Assembly: GCA_021817945.1 (NCBI GenBank)
Contig: JAKAFL010000024.1
Coordinates: 1-53,027 of the forward strand
Reading direction: 5' to 3'
DNA: 53,027 nucleotides
Source of the DNA: a bacterium
Lineage (GTDB): Bacteria; Verrucomicrobiota; Verrucomicrobiia; Limisphaerales; UBA11358
A model generated the notes under the pieces. It saw only the letters and a program-made list of their open reading frames with translations. It searched no databases and had not been told where the DNA came from. Position 1 is the first letter of the stretch; each line of letters starts with the position of its first letter. The position numbers and the translations under genes are program-made. Positions 18,153 through 26,950 of this stretch are shown here, in pieces.

Positions 18153-18255
18153 ACTATCAAGCTAACTTGCCGCTGCCGCTTTGCTTCCTGTTTCCGTTCG
18201 ATTTGCTGCGTTTTTAATTCACTTTTATGGGCAGGCTTTTGCAGCCGGCTATACA

Positions 18256-19671
18256 TCAATGCCTCACCCAGACACTGATCCACAACCGTTGCGGTGACTG
18301 GATGAGCATGTCGTGGAGGAGCTCATTGATACCTGAGGCCTGTGGCTCATGCAGCCATCGCATTAGCCAAAACGTCACCAGAAATAATATGATCACCAAG
18401 GCGAAGAAGATGCTGAATTGGTTCCATGCCAGACCAGCCATCTGAAACTCGTGCTGCCCGATCAAGTCTATCAGCAACCCCCAAGCCACCGGAGCAAGAC
18501 CGAGCGCAAGGTTTGCAAATACCGAGTAGAGCACTAGAAAATGACTTCGTCCCATGGAAGGGATAATCCCCATAGCCAGCCGGTTGTTGGCCACGCCGAT
18601 CAGCGCCGCAAAAAGACCCATGCCAAGTTGCACCACAGCAACCAGCCATAATTGGATCTTCAATTCTCCGCCGGAAAACGCCAGCCAGATGAGCAAAATC
18701 AGCAGCCAGGCTCCCAGGCTCAGCCCGATGATAGGTTTGCAACCAAAACGGTCCAGCCGTCTGCTCCCAATCCACATACTCCCCAGCCCGCCCAGGAAGG
18801 CCAACGCCGTCACCAAGAGAATTGTTCCATCCGGGAGTCCGCTTTTCGCCTTCAAAAATGCCAGGCTGAATGCAGTCACACCGCCGTAAGCCAGTGACCA
18901 CACCACCACAAATAGAAGGAAGCCACGGAAGGAAGGATGTCGCAACATCTCCAGCCAGGGCACCGGCTCGTTTGAACGCCGCACGTCGGGAGTGATGGGG
19001 ACATCCGGTATTCGGTTCAAAAAAAACAGGCTGGCCAAACCCGTTAACGCGCTGAAACCGAAAGCGATGGCAAATTGCCACGGGTGCGGTTGTTTGCCCA
19101 GGCAGAGCGCACACAAAATCACCGTGACAAACGAACCGAGGTTGCTCATGGTTGCTTCGCCAGAAAGATAAAGGCCGAGCAGTTTTTCTGGGATCAAATG
19201 CGTGATCAAAGGCAGCCAAGCGCAAGTCGAGACTCCGCGCAGAAAATTGAATCCCAGCAAAAAGGAGAGTAACAACACCAATTGAGTGGTCGCATCCAGA
19301 TAACCGGTCGCCATGGGAATGATCGCCATGCCACAAGTGAAAAGTTGGCGAGTGCCCCAGCCGCCCAATAAAAACCGCTTGTAGCTGATCCGGTTCAAGT
19401 AGGCGGCCGCCGGAATCTGGAAAATCACCATTAACGGCATCATTCCAGCAATCAGCCCAAGCACCGTGGCGCTGGCGCCCAAGGATTTGGCGTACAAAAT
19501 CATTGTTCCACCCAGCACGATCTGGAAGGATAAGCCGTTACAGGCAGCGAATCGCCAAGCCGAGACGGCACCCGGTGGAAATGCTTTGCGTTCGGGGGTT
19601 GCTTGTTCGCGGTGTCTGTTCATTAGCGGCAGCTTCAGTGGTCTCGCCACGGAAGACAACGCCAGTTGCAT
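18256..19671 (-). CDS. MFS transporter
   Basis: A 471-residue polytopic membrane protein with about 12 hydrophobic segments and a charged central loop. Its GGWGTRQLF and GGLGSMWIGSRRLDRFG stretches resemble MFS loop motifs. It is not a close SP-family sugar porter. It sits between the Ldh-type dehydrogenase and the sugar kinase, so an uptake role for a sugar acid or related compound is likely. Two ATG starts, at 19671 and 19623, are possible. The second (MNRHREQATPERK) gives a cytoplasmic tail more typical of the family. Confidence 0.85.
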   Translation of the reverse strand: MQLALSSVARPLKLPLMNRHREQATPERKAFPPGAVSAWRFAACNGLSFQIVLGGTMILYAKSLGASATVLGLIAGMMPLMVIFQIPAAAYLNRISYKRFLLGGWGTRQLFTCGMAIIPMATGYLDATTQLVLLLSFLLGFNFLRGVSTCAWLPLITHLIPEKLLGLYLSGEATMSNLGSFVTVILCALCLGKQPHPWQFAIAFGFSALTGLASLFFLNRIPDVPITPDVRRSNEPVPWLEMLRHPSFRGFLLFVVVWSLAYGGVTAFSLAFLKAKSGLPDGTILLVTALAFLGGLGSMWIGSRRLDRFGCKPIIGLSLGAWLLILLIWLAFSGGELKIQLWLVAVVQLGMGLFAALIGVANNRLAMGIIPSMGRSHFLVLYSVFANLALGLAPVAWGLLIDLIGQHEFQMAGLAWNQFSIFFALVIILFLVTFWLMRWLHEPQASGINELLHDMLIQSPQRLWISVWVRH

Positions 19672-19687
19672 GGGCGGTTGGGATTGG

Positions 19688-20719
19688 TCAACGTTCGATT
19701 CGGCCAGAACCTCCGCCTCCCGAGAGAGCCACTACTTCGGCTTTCGAGACAAGATTTAAATCGCCGTGAATCGAGTGCTTCAGGCATGACGCAGCGGCCG
19801 CGAATTCGACTGTTTCCTGCTCGCCCATGCCGCTTAGCAGGCCATAAATCACGCCCCCGGAAAATGAATCCCCGGCACCCACTCGATCCACAATCCGGAT
19901 TTGATACCTCCGGCTCAGAAAGCATTGCTTCCCGTTGGAGATGAGGCACGACCAGCCGTTTTCGGAAGCGGATATACTCTCACGCAAAGTGGTTGCCACG
20001 AATTTGAATCGAAACCGGCGGTGCAACTCCGCCGCAACTTCCCGGTAGCGCTCCGCGTCCAAATTGCCTTTCCCAACTTCCACTCCGCTGGCTTCCACTC
20101 CCAGCACGATTGCCGAGTCTTCCTCGTTGCCGATCAATACATCCACATACTGCATCAATTCTGTCATTACCGGGCGTGCCTGTTCTGGAGCCCATAGTTT
20201 TCGACGGTAATTTAGATCGCAACTCACCGTCAAACCCAACCTCTTCGCAGCCTTGCAGGCCTCAAGTGTCGTTTCCGCCATGCTCGTGCTGAGGGCTGGC
20301 GCCGTACCCGACCAATGAAACCATTGCTTGCCGCTGAGAATGGACTCCCAGGGGATCATACCCGGGGCCAGGCCGGTGATCGAACTGCCCGCACGATCAT
20401 AAATCACCTTGGAGGGACGCTGGGAAGCCCCGGTCTCCAGGTAAAAAGTGCCCAATCGAGGACCGCACCGGACAATATGCTCAGTGTTGATCCCAAACTG
20501 TCGAAAATGGTTCACGCAAGCGTCGCCAATCTCATTTTTTGGTAATGCTGAAACCAGGTGGGTCTCCATGCCGAATTGAGCCAGCGACACCGCCGCGTTT
20601 GCTTCCGCTCCAGTGTAACCGATCTCAAATTCATGTGCTTGGGCAAAACGCTCAAACCGTTTGGTGCCGAGTCGCATTACTAATTCACCGAAAAATACCG
20701 CTTGTGGTTGTTTGCTCAT
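19688..20719 (-). CDS. kdgK: 2-keto-3-deoxy-sugar-acid kinase, PfkB family
   Basis: The 343-residue ribokinase-like protein begins VFFGELVMRLG, carries the GYTGAEANAAVSLAQFG motif that replaces the GG-x-x-x-N of sugar kinases, and has the catalytic loop DRVGAGDSFSGG with the base Asp. KDG kinases share this order and the GE-x-x-x-R/L start. It would phosphorylate 2-keto-3-deoxygluconate (or -galactonate) for cleavage by the aldolase at 15502. Located 31 nt after the second FAH gene and 16 nt before the MFS start, within one transcript direction. Confidence 0.88.
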   Translation of the reverse strand: MSKQPQAVFFGELVMRLGTKRFERFAQAHEFEIGYTGAEANAAVSLAQFGMETHLVSALPKNEIGDACVNHFRQFGINTEHIVRCGPRLGTFYLETGASQRPSKVIYDRAGSSITGLAPGMIPWESILSGKQWFHWSGTAPALSTSMAETTLEACKAAKRLGLTVSCDLNYRRKLWAPEQARPVMTELMQYVDVLIGNEEDSAIVLGVEASGVEVGKGNLDAERYREVAAELHRRFRFKFVATTLRESISASENGWSCLISNGKQCFLSRRYQIRIVDRVGAGDSFSGGVIYGLLSGMGEQETVEFAAAASCLKHSIHGDLNLVSKAEVVALSGGGGSGRIER

Positions 20720-20750
20720 AATTTTGCTACGAATCGTTTACTATATGGTT

Positions 20751-21530
20751 TCAAGAATTTGCCGCAGTATTTCGTGAAGTGCCGATGCCTTCCACTTCCG
20801 ACTCAAAAATATCCCCCGCTTGCAGGAAATGGCGCAGCTCCGCCAAAACCCCGTGAAAACCCATCATGATGACTGTGCCGGGCAAAAGTGTCATCCAGTG
20901 TGAAAGTTGGCTGACGGTTGTTGCCACGTCAAAGATCATCAAATCGGTTGATGCATCTTGCATTGGTTCGCCGTTGAGCCGCGAACGAAGTCGCAGGTGG
21001 GAGGGGTCTAGTTCCGTATCAATCCAAGGTCCCAATGGCGCAAAGCCATCGAATGACTTCGCTCGAGCCCACTGGCCGTTCTTTGCTTGGCAATCTTTGG
21101 CCCCGAGATCCGTCCCCACCGTGTAACCCAGCACGTGTCTCGCTGCGTCTTCCTTGCTCACGTTTCTCGCGAGGCGGCCAATTACCACGACCAGCTCCGC
21201 TTCAAAATAAACCTCTGCGGGTGCAACTATCGGCAGGTGAATGATCGATTCCAGTCCCGTTACCGCAGTGTTTGATTTTATGAAAACAAGAGGTTCGGAG
21301 GGACATTTCGGATTTGCTTCACCTGGATATGTCCGATATTTTCGGCCAAGACAAAGCACATTCGGCGGTTCCACTGGCGCCAGTAGCCTTACAGATGAAA
21401 GCATCAGGAGCGGATCCGTTGGCCGGGACTTTGAGAAAAGGTCGCCTGCCAAGGGCATGATCTCCTGCCCCAGCAATACGCCGTACTCTGGGCAGTTCTG
21501 ATCGTCTCTCTTAAACCGCACCAAGCGCAT
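20751..21530 (-). CDS. Divergent FAH-family protein, catalytic His replaced
   Basis: The 259-residue FAH-fold protein keeps the metal-ligand motif FEAELVVVIG and the KSFDGFAPLGP segment, but three signature elements differ from its neighbour. The catalytic His of H-x-x-E is Tyr68 (KYRTYPGEA). The TGTP-x-GVG loop reads MMGFHGVLAE. The AND-x-S-x-RD segment reads GTDLGAKD. The ATG at 21530 gives a start aligned with the other FAH protein. It is the first gene of the minus-strand sugar-acid transcript and shares the 21531-21717 divergent region with the SDR. It may bind substrate without hydrolysing, or catalyse isomerisation or dehydration. Confidence 0.85.
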   Translation of the reverse strand: MRLVRFKRDDQNCPEYGVLLGQEIMPLAGDLFSKSRPTDPLLMLSSVRLLAPVEPPNVLCLGRKYRTYPGEANPKCPSEPLVFIKSNTAVTGLESIIHLPIVAPAEVYFEAELVVVIGRLARNVSKEDAARHVLGYTVGTDLGAKDCQAKNGQWARAKSFDGFAPLGPWIDTELDPSHLRLRSRLNGEPMQDASTDLMIFDVATTVSQLSHWMTLLPGTVIMMGFHGVLAELRHFLQAGDIFESEVEGIGTSRNTAANS

Positions 21531-21607
21531 AGGAAAATCATCCAAGCATACCGTCGCATGACTCGGAGTGAGTGACAAATTATTTCACACACCGCCACAG
21601 AGCATTC

Positions 21608-21623
21608 GCTTTTCGCCAAATTT
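21608..21623 (+). promoter_or_regulatory. Candidate operator half-site, copy 1
   Basis: The 16-mer gcttttcgccaaattt in the divergent intergenic region recurs, with two differences in the central part and tail, at 21663-21678 (gcttttcgctaaaaaa), 55 bp away on the same strand. It also recurs at 22649-22664 (ggttttcgccaaataa). A repeated element between divergent FAH and SDR starts suggests a site for a regulator, the AraC-family protein being a candidate. This is seen in the sequence but binding is inference. Confidence 0.4.
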
Positions 21624-21662
21624 GCAGCAATTCCTTGCGCTGCCAAAATTTAAAAACCATTT

Positions 21663-21678
21663 GCTTTTCGCTAAAAAA
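21663..21678 (+). promoter_or_regulatory. Candidate operator half-site, copy 2
   Basis: Second copy of the gcttttcgcYaaa element, 40 bp upstream of the SDR ATG (21718) and about 55 bp from copy 1, i.e. roughly five helical turns apart, so both face one side of the DNA. This is typical of direct-repeat operators for AraC-type proteins. AT-rich runs on both sides could also explain a chance match. Confidence 0.35.
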
Positions 21679-21717
21679 AAGCTGCCCTGATTGAGCCAAA
21701 CAATAATAATAACCCAT

Positions 21718-22500
21718 ATGCAAGCTAATCTTACCGACCAGGTTATTATTGTGACCGGAGCTGCGGGTGCCATCGGACGAGCAGCAGCGGACAGCCTGCT
21801 CGCCAACGGGGCTCGCGTCGTTTATGCGGATATCAATCTGCAAGGCGCGCGCGAGGCATCCCGCAATCGTCCAAACACTTTGGCTGTGCAATTGGATATC
21901 ACGGACGAGAATCAAATTGGCGAAGGGCTGGACCTGATTCTAGGTCAATGGGGGCGTGTGGACATCCTCGTCAACAATGCTGGAGTTAATACCATGACTC
22001 ATCGAGTCAACATTGACCAGTTTCCTACCGCGGAGTGGGAACGCATTCTGAAAGTGGATCTCACTGGCTTGTTTCTCCTCAGCCGGGCAGTTAGCCGCCG
22101 CATGCTTCAGCAAAAATCCGGCCGCATTATCAATATCGCCTCCGTCCTTGGTATTGTCCCGGCGCGCTTGCAGAGCCCGTTCGTTGCCGCCAAGGCGGGT
22201 GTCATCGCCCTCACTCGATCCATGGCCATTGAATTGGGAAGTCAGGGAATCCTGGTGAATTGTATCGCTCCGGGTTCCATCATGACCGAGGGCACTCAGA
22301 AGCTTTTCTACGGTAAGGATGGAAAATTTAACGATCGGGTCCAGGCCATGCTGGCTCATATTCCGCTGGGCCGCCCGGGCATGGTTGAGGAAATCGCAAA
22401 TACTATACTTTTCTTTTGTGCGCCCGAAAGTTCCTACATTAACGGCGCGATTCTTCCGGTTGACGGTGGCTGGCTGGCCGGTTACATCCGCGATTTTTGA
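21718..22500 (+). CDS. Short-chain dehydrogenase/reductase
   Basis: A 260-residue classical SDR with TGAAGAIGRAAADSL, DINLQGA (acidic residue after beta-2, indicating NAD), NNAGVNTMTH, catalytic INIASVLGI, and an unusual active-site pair: FVAAKAGV in place of YxxxK, with Phe where the catalytic Tyr is expected. That substitution (QSPFVAAKAG) is notable. The loop APGSIMTEG and C-terminal PVDGGWLAGY are standard. I use the ATG at 21718, because the frame upstream depends on a TTG. It is divergently transcribed from the sugar-acid operon and probably shares its regulation, as a dehydrogenase for a sugar or 2-keto-3-deoxy acid. Confidence 0.88.
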   Translation: MQANLTDQVIIVTGAAGAIGRAAADSLLANGARVVYADINLQGAREASRNRPNTLAVQLDITDENQIGEGLDLILGQWGRVDILVNNAGVNTMTHRVNIDQFPTAEWERILKVDLTGLFLLSRAVSRRMLQQKSGRIINIASVLGIVPARLQSPFVAAKAGVIALTRSMAIELGSQGILVNCIAPGSIMTEGTQKLFYGKDGKFNDRVQAMLAHIPLGRPGMVEEIANTILFFCAPESSYINGAILPVDGGWLAGYIRDF

Positions 22501-22527
22501 CTGTGGCTGAAACACAGTCAGTATTGA

Positions 22528-22550
22528 CTCAAGCTTTGCCTTGAGGTTTT
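22528..22550 (+). terminator. Hairpin with T-run after the SDR gene
   Basis: A 6-bp stem ctcaag/cttgag (22528-22533 and 22540-22545) with a 6-nt loop is followed by gtttt. A second hairpin (tgactgtg ... cacagtca) lies at 22498-22520 right on the stop codon. Together they could end transcription of the SDR gene. The T-run is short, so the terminator may be weak. Confidence 0.4.
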
Positions 22551-22569
22551 GCCAGCACCAAAGTGTCCA

Positions 22570-22626
22570 ATGAAAATCACCGGCATTGAGACATTTGCTT
22601 GTGGCGCAGGTTGGAAGAATTGGCCA
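22570..22626 (+). pseudogene. Stub of a mandelate racemase/enolase-superfamily protein
   Basis: Starting at an ATG, the frame reads MKITGIETFACGAGWKNW and then loses similarity. That opening (M-K-I-T-x-I-E-T-F-x-C-x-A-G-W-x-N-W) matches the N-terminus of mandelate racemase/muconate-lactonising-enzyme family dehydratases in PVC genomes, from memory. The rest of the roughly 380-residue enzyme, including the metal-binding barrel, is missing. Position directly after the SDR suggests a lost sugar-acid dehydratase. The remaining 22627-23018 shows a hairpin (22663-22684) but no gene I can support. Confidence 0.55.
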
Positions 22627-22648
22627 GCTACGATTTATCAGTTTGTGC

Positions 22649-22664
22649 GGTTTTCGCCAAATAA
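22649..22664 (+). promoter_or_regulatory. Third copy of the ttttcgccaaa element
   Basis: ggttttcgccaaataa shares 12 to 14 positions with the two copies upstream of 21718. It immediately precedes a hairpin. It may be a displaced piece of a regulatory region dragged in when the neighbouring gene was truncated. Confidence 0.25.
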
Positions 22665-22684
22665 GCCTCTTTTTGAGGCTTTTC
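22663..22684 (+). terminator. Intrinsic terminator-like hairpin
   Basis: A perfect 7-bp stem aagcctc/gaggctt with a 5-nt T loop (22663-22669 and 22675-22681) ends in a short T-run. It may terminate remaining transcription from the truncated dehydratase region before the glycosidase at 23019. Confidence 0.45.
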
Positions 22685-23018
22685 CCAGTCTCATAATTGA
22701 ATACTCTAGGTTTGGTGGCAATTTCTTATCAACCACAATTTCTCTTGATGAGAAACAAAGCAGCCTTTCAAGCGAACTCAAGTCCAATTTCGGGCGCGGG
22801 AAAAAATGTCTACGGTTCGACACCCGCAGCTGCAATGTCGAACAAATTTACCTCCATGGGCGACCAGGTGGATGCGATGAATGTATTGTCGAATTGGCAT
22901 ATTGAATTTCAAGCAAATCGTTCCTTCCCTTGCTCGCCGCGCAGACAATCCTCTCTGCTCGCAACGAACATGATGAGTAAAAGTAAATGCCCGTCAAAAG
23001 ATTAGTCATCCTGCCGCC

Positions 23019-25118
23019 ATGAACCACTTTACCCAAAAACTGATTTTAGTTTGGTGCTTTTTGCATGCCTTGTCCTTGAAAGCCTACGCGCTTATAACCG
23101 TGACACCTGGCGAATTGATCGAAAAAAGCCAGTGGATTCAGCAAAATCTCATGAACCCCGCCGGCTTGCCGCCCTTTTCATTTATCTATAACGGCCAGTC
23201 TTCGAGTAGCTTTCTGTCCTCGTGGGCCCGCACAGAAACCGACACCGTGCTTGATGCCAACCGTACACAACACCTGATTACCTGGACGCAAGCCCAGATA
23301 CAGGTGGAATGCATCGCGGTGGAATTTAAGGATTACCCCATGGTGGAATGGACGGTTTATTTCAAAAACGTAGGTGCAACAAGCACGCCAATCATTGGGG
23401 ACATTCAGGGGTTGGCCACCACGTTCACCAAATCGAAAGGCAAGGCCTGTGTGCTGCACTGCATCAAAGGGGATTCAACCACCCCTGATAGTTTTCAACC
23501 TTACGATGTGTTGCTTGGAACGTCGGCGAACGAAAGATTTTCACCGTTGGAGTATGCCGGGAAATCAAGCACCGGACCGCGAGGTTGGCCCTACTATAAT
23601 TTGCAGATGCCGGGAGGAGGCGTCATGATCGCCATCGGGTGGCCCGGCCAGTGGTCCAGTCGGTTTTTTCGAGATGTTCAGACGAATCTCGTTGTAACCG
23701 CCGGGCAGGAACTAACCCATCTCTATTTGAAACCGGGCGAGGAAATTCGAACCCCTCTGACAGCCTTGTTTTTCTGGCAAGGCACGAATGTTGTCCGAGC
23801 CCAAAACCTCTGGCGGCACTGGTATTTGGACCACGTAATGCCCCGGGTAAACCGCCAACTGCCACCGATCATCCTGCAAGTCCAAACGGGTGGTGACGAT
23901 ACAGCCTCCATTGATGAATTTTTAAAGGCAGGCATTCCGATTAACCTCTGCTGGCGCGACGCGGGCGGCAATTACACGTGGTATCCCAGTGCCAATGGAC
24001 CTTATCAAGGAGAGGATGCTTACCTAAATACTGGCACATGGGAGGTTGACCCCGCAAAATACCCTCACGGGTTCAGTCCCTTTAGCGACTGGCTGCACGA
24101 GCACCATTTACAATTCTTGCTTTGGTTTGAACCGGAGCGGGTTGGCGACCCTCACTCATGGCTCGCCACCCATCACCCGGAATGGCTCTTGCCCGGCGAG
24201 GATCACGGTTTGGGTCAAACCTTGGCCGATGACGCAAAACTTCATGCCAAAAACCTGGGCCATACGCACGGTTCGATCTTGAACGAAGGCGACCCCGCCG
24301 CCCTCAAATGGTTGACGCATCACACCGATCAAATCATCAAAACTCAAGGGATTGACTGGTATCGTGAAGATATGAATGGTGACGGTCCGTTGCCAGCCTG
24401 GAGGCGTCATGACGAGCCGGATCGCCAGGGCATGACGGAAAATTTATATGTTCAGGGCCACCTTGCCTACTGGGATTCCCTCCTTCGATTAAACCCTGGT
24501 TTGCGCATCGACGCGTGTGCATCAGGGGGGCGCCGCGATGACTTGGAGACCATGCGTCGGGCAGTTCCGTTTACGCGAAGTGATTTCCAAATGCGGGAAA
24601 TGCCGGAGGTTGTGGAAGGAAACCAGTGCCACACCTATGGATTGTCATTTTGGCTGCCTTACCAAGGGTCCGGATGTCGTTTTAGCAACCCTTACTCCTA
24701 TCGAAGCTTTTACATGGCGGAATTTGGAATGTGCGAAGGTCTGAATCCTGACAATGCGGCCACCCAGCAACGAGCGTATCTGGAATGTCAAAAGGTTGCC
24801 CCTTTCATGCTGTATGGAGATTATTATCCCCTAACGGCCTACAGCCTCAAGAACAATGTTTGGATTGGGTGGCAATTTGACCGGCCGCAACTCGGGCAGG
24901 GTTGCGTCCAGGCATTTCGCCGTCCGCAATGCGACGCTGCCACCGTTACTCTTTTACTGAGTGGTTTGAAGCCTGACGGCTCTTACGAACTAAACAATCT
25001 TGACGCGCCAGGCACCTTCGTCCGCATGGGGCGAGACTTGATGGGCAAAGGATTGACTGTTCGATCGACCCAGAGGCCCGGTTCGGTAATCATTTTTTAC
25101 CGATTGATTTCCCGTTGA
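23019..25118 (+). CDS. Secreted GH36-like glycosidase (alpha-galactosidase type)
   Basis: A 699-residue protein with an N-terminal signal peptide (MNHFTQKLILVWCFLHALSLKAYA), a beta-sandwich N-domain (ITVTPGELIEKSQWIQQNL ...) and a TIM barrel. The nucleophile lies in WYREDMNGDG (Asp451), and the acid/base is Asp522 in the RSD of the motif C-A-S-G-G-R-R-D-D ... R-S-D. These are the GH36/GH27 clan D signatures. It would act on alpha-galactosides, or a related alpha-linked sugar, outside the cytoplasm. The only plus-strand copy of the family here, it is followed by a convergent sugar-proton symporter (25371-26765). Residue spacing between the two aspartates is the same as in the paralogs at 32729 and 36289. 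Confidence 0.87.
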   Translation: MNHFTQKLILVWCFLHALSLKAYALITVTPGELIEKSQWIQQNLMNPAGLPPFSFIYNGQSSSSFLSSWARTETDTVLDANRTQHLITWTQAQIQVECIAVEFKDYPMVEWTVYFKNVGATSTPIIGDIQGLATTFTKSKGKACVLHCIKGDSTTPDSFQPYDVLLGTSANERFSPLEYAGKSSTGPRGWPYYNLQMPGGGVMIAIGWPGQWSSRFFRDVQTNLVVTAGQELTHLYLKPGEEIRTPLTALFFWQGTNVVRAQNLWRHWYLDHVMPRVNRQLPPIILQVQTGGDDTASIDEFLKAGIPINLCWRDAGGNYTWYPSANGPYQGEDAYLNTGTWEVDPAKYPHGFSPFSDWLHEHHLQFLLWFEPERVGDPHSWLATHHPEWLLPGEDHGLGQTLADDAKLHAKNLGHTHGSILNEGDPAALKWLTHHTDQIIKTQGIDWYREDMNGDGPLPAWRRHDEPDRQGMTENLYVQGHLAYWDSLLRLNPGLRIDACASGGRRDDLETMRRAVPFTRSDFQMREMPEVVEGNQCHTYGLSFWLPYQGSGCRFSNPYSYRSFYMAEFGMCEGLNPDNAATQQRAYLECQKVAPFMLYGDYYPLTAYSLKNNVWIGWQFDRPQLGQGCVQAFRRPQCDAATVTLLLSGLKPDGSYELNNLDAPGTFVRMGRDLMGKGLTVRSTQRPGSVIIFYRLISR

Positions 25119-25370
25119 ATTCCTGAATCTATTGATGAGACAAGGAATTTGGCTGTGATTGAAGTCTGATCGGACGTGATCTCGCCGGAGGCCTTACGCA
25201 CCTGTCATTTTTAGCGCGGTGCGCTTGCCATGACATGTCCCCGGATTTCATTCCTGATGTGGCACTCGTGAAAGACAAGATGAAGCGATATCCAATGCAG
25301 GCGAAAACGCAAGACAGCAATCGTCCGTCATGGTTCAGTTCGACCATTTGGTTTGGCGGGTGACCGTGAT

Positions 25371-26765
25371 TCAAACACTTTTTCCAGCTTTTTGCTTGTT
25401 CCAGGAAGAAGCTATTGCCTCAAGCGTTCTGCCTCGCGTTTCCGGCATCAAGGTAAATCCGAATACCGCAGAAAGAACGCAAATCACCGTGAACAACCAG
25501 AACGCGACCGCAATTGAACCGAATGTTCGCTCTGACCAACCGGTGATCACCGGGAAAAGCTGGGCGCCCGAATAAATCGTCACCCAAAGGAACGTTGTGG
25601 TGACCGCAACGGCCTTGGCACGAATGCGGTTGGGGAAAAGCTCCGACATCATTAACCAGGGGAGCCCCCCTAGGGCAATCCCATGTGGCATCGTGCAAAG
25701 GGTAATGACCAACAGCACGAGGATGCCGGTCAAATGCGCCTTAAAAATAAAGCCCATGCAACCGGTGATCAACGCCATCATGATCGACGCAAAATTCCAA
25801 AGAGGGCGGCGCCCGACCCGGTCAATCAGAAACATGGAGGCTACCGTCATGATTGCCATCGCTAGATAGGTCAATGAAAATTGAAGTATGGCCGTCTGCC
25901 GGGAGGGCACGCCAGCCATCTCCAACAAAATGGGAATGTAGCCTCCAATCACTGACCAACCTGTCCAATTATTGAAAAATGCGAGCAGCAAGCCAATCAA
26001 CAGTGCGTAGCGTACATCCGGCTTAAACAGCTCTGAAAATCCGCCTTCTTCCTGGGCCAGGGAATTTTTGATTTCATCGAATTCCTGCCGGGCGACTTCT
26101 GATCCGTGAATGCTCTCAAGCACCTTCTTGGCCTCTTCAAATCGTCCCAGTTCCGCGAGCCAGCGCGGACTGGCTGGTAACAAGAATAAAAAACCGGCGA
26201 AAAGCAACACGAATAGCATTTGGGATGCGAACATCCAGCGCCAGGATATATCGTCCGGGAAAAATCGCACCAAAACATACGCCACCAGCGGGGAAACCGT
26301 GGAACCCACCACAATGGCCATTTGATACATGATCCCATACTGCCCTCTCTTGGCGGCGGGAGTCGTTTCGGCAATGTACATCGGTGAAGCAATGGAACAA
26401 AGCCCCACGCCGACTCCACCCACGATGCGGAAAATGTTAAAGAGCAGAATTGTATTCGTGCAAGCTGTCACAATGGCGCCGGTGGCCAATAAAGCTGCGG
26501 CAATCATCATTGATCGATTTCGCCCAACCCGATCGCACAGCCATGCTCCCAAGAATGGACCCGCCATGCATCCCAGTGCCGCGCTGGCCGTGACAAAGCC
26601 AAGTCCTGCGTCATTCAGGTGAAATTGATCCCTGAGAAAAGTGTTGGCCGAGCCAATTAAAGAAAGATCGTACCCAAACAGAAAGCCTCCGATTGAAGCA
26701 ATAAAGCAGATGACGAAGAGATTCCTACGGCCGCCGCTGTTGGTTGCGTCAATGGGTGAAGACAT
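25371..26765 (-). CDS. Sugar-proton symporter, MFS SP family
   Basis: The 464-residue protein shows the sugar-porter signatures: GGFLFGYDLSLIG in TM1, GAWLCDRVGRNRSMM (loop 2-3), RIVGGVGVGLCSIASPMYIAE, LPASPRWLAELGR (PESPR-like), DRVGRRPLW and PETRGRTLEAI. Twelve transmembrane segments are expected. It would take up a hexose or pentose released by the neighbouring glycosidase. It is convergent with the GH36-like gene. No promoter is obvious in 26766-26950. Confidence 0.93.
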   Translation of the reverse strand: MSSPIDATNSGGRRNLFVICFIASIGGFLFGYDLSLIGSANTFLRDQFHLNDAGLGFVTASAALGCMAGPFLGAWLCDRVGRNRSMMIAAALLATGAIVTACTNTILLFNIFRIVGGVGVGLCSIASPMYIAETTPAAKRGQYGIMYQMAIVVGSTVSPLVAYVLVRFFPDDISWRWMFASQMLFVLLFAGFLFLLPASPRWLAELGRFEEAKKVLESIHGSEVARQEFDEIKNSLAQEEGGFSELFKPDVRYALLIGLLLAFFNNWTGWSVIGGYIPILLEMAGVPSRQTAILQFSLTYLAMAIMTVASMFLIDRVGRRPLWNFASIMMALITGCMGFIFKAHLTGILVLLVITLCTMPHGIALGGLPWLMMSELFPNRIRAKAVAVTTTFLWVTIYSGAQLFPVITGWSERTFGSIAVAFWLFTVICVLSAVFGFTLMPETRGRTLEAIASSWNKQKAGKSV

Positions 26766-26950
26766 AAGATAATCAGGCTTATTGGGCGTTTTGGTTCAAT
26801 GCTGGTTGCAAGGAAGCGTGAGTTCCTTTCAAAGAAAACTATCGAATGACACTCCCACAAGGGCCAAATATGCCCGTCAAGGGTTCTTGCTTGCAATACT
26901 CCATGGTTTTAAACAATCGGTGGTTCTCAAGACAATTGTTTACCGTGAAT

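Noticed and set aside
22697..23005. Plus-strand 102-residue frame between the enolase stub and the glycosidase
   Set aside because: No recognisable domain and no supportive start; treated as part of the decayed intergenic region.
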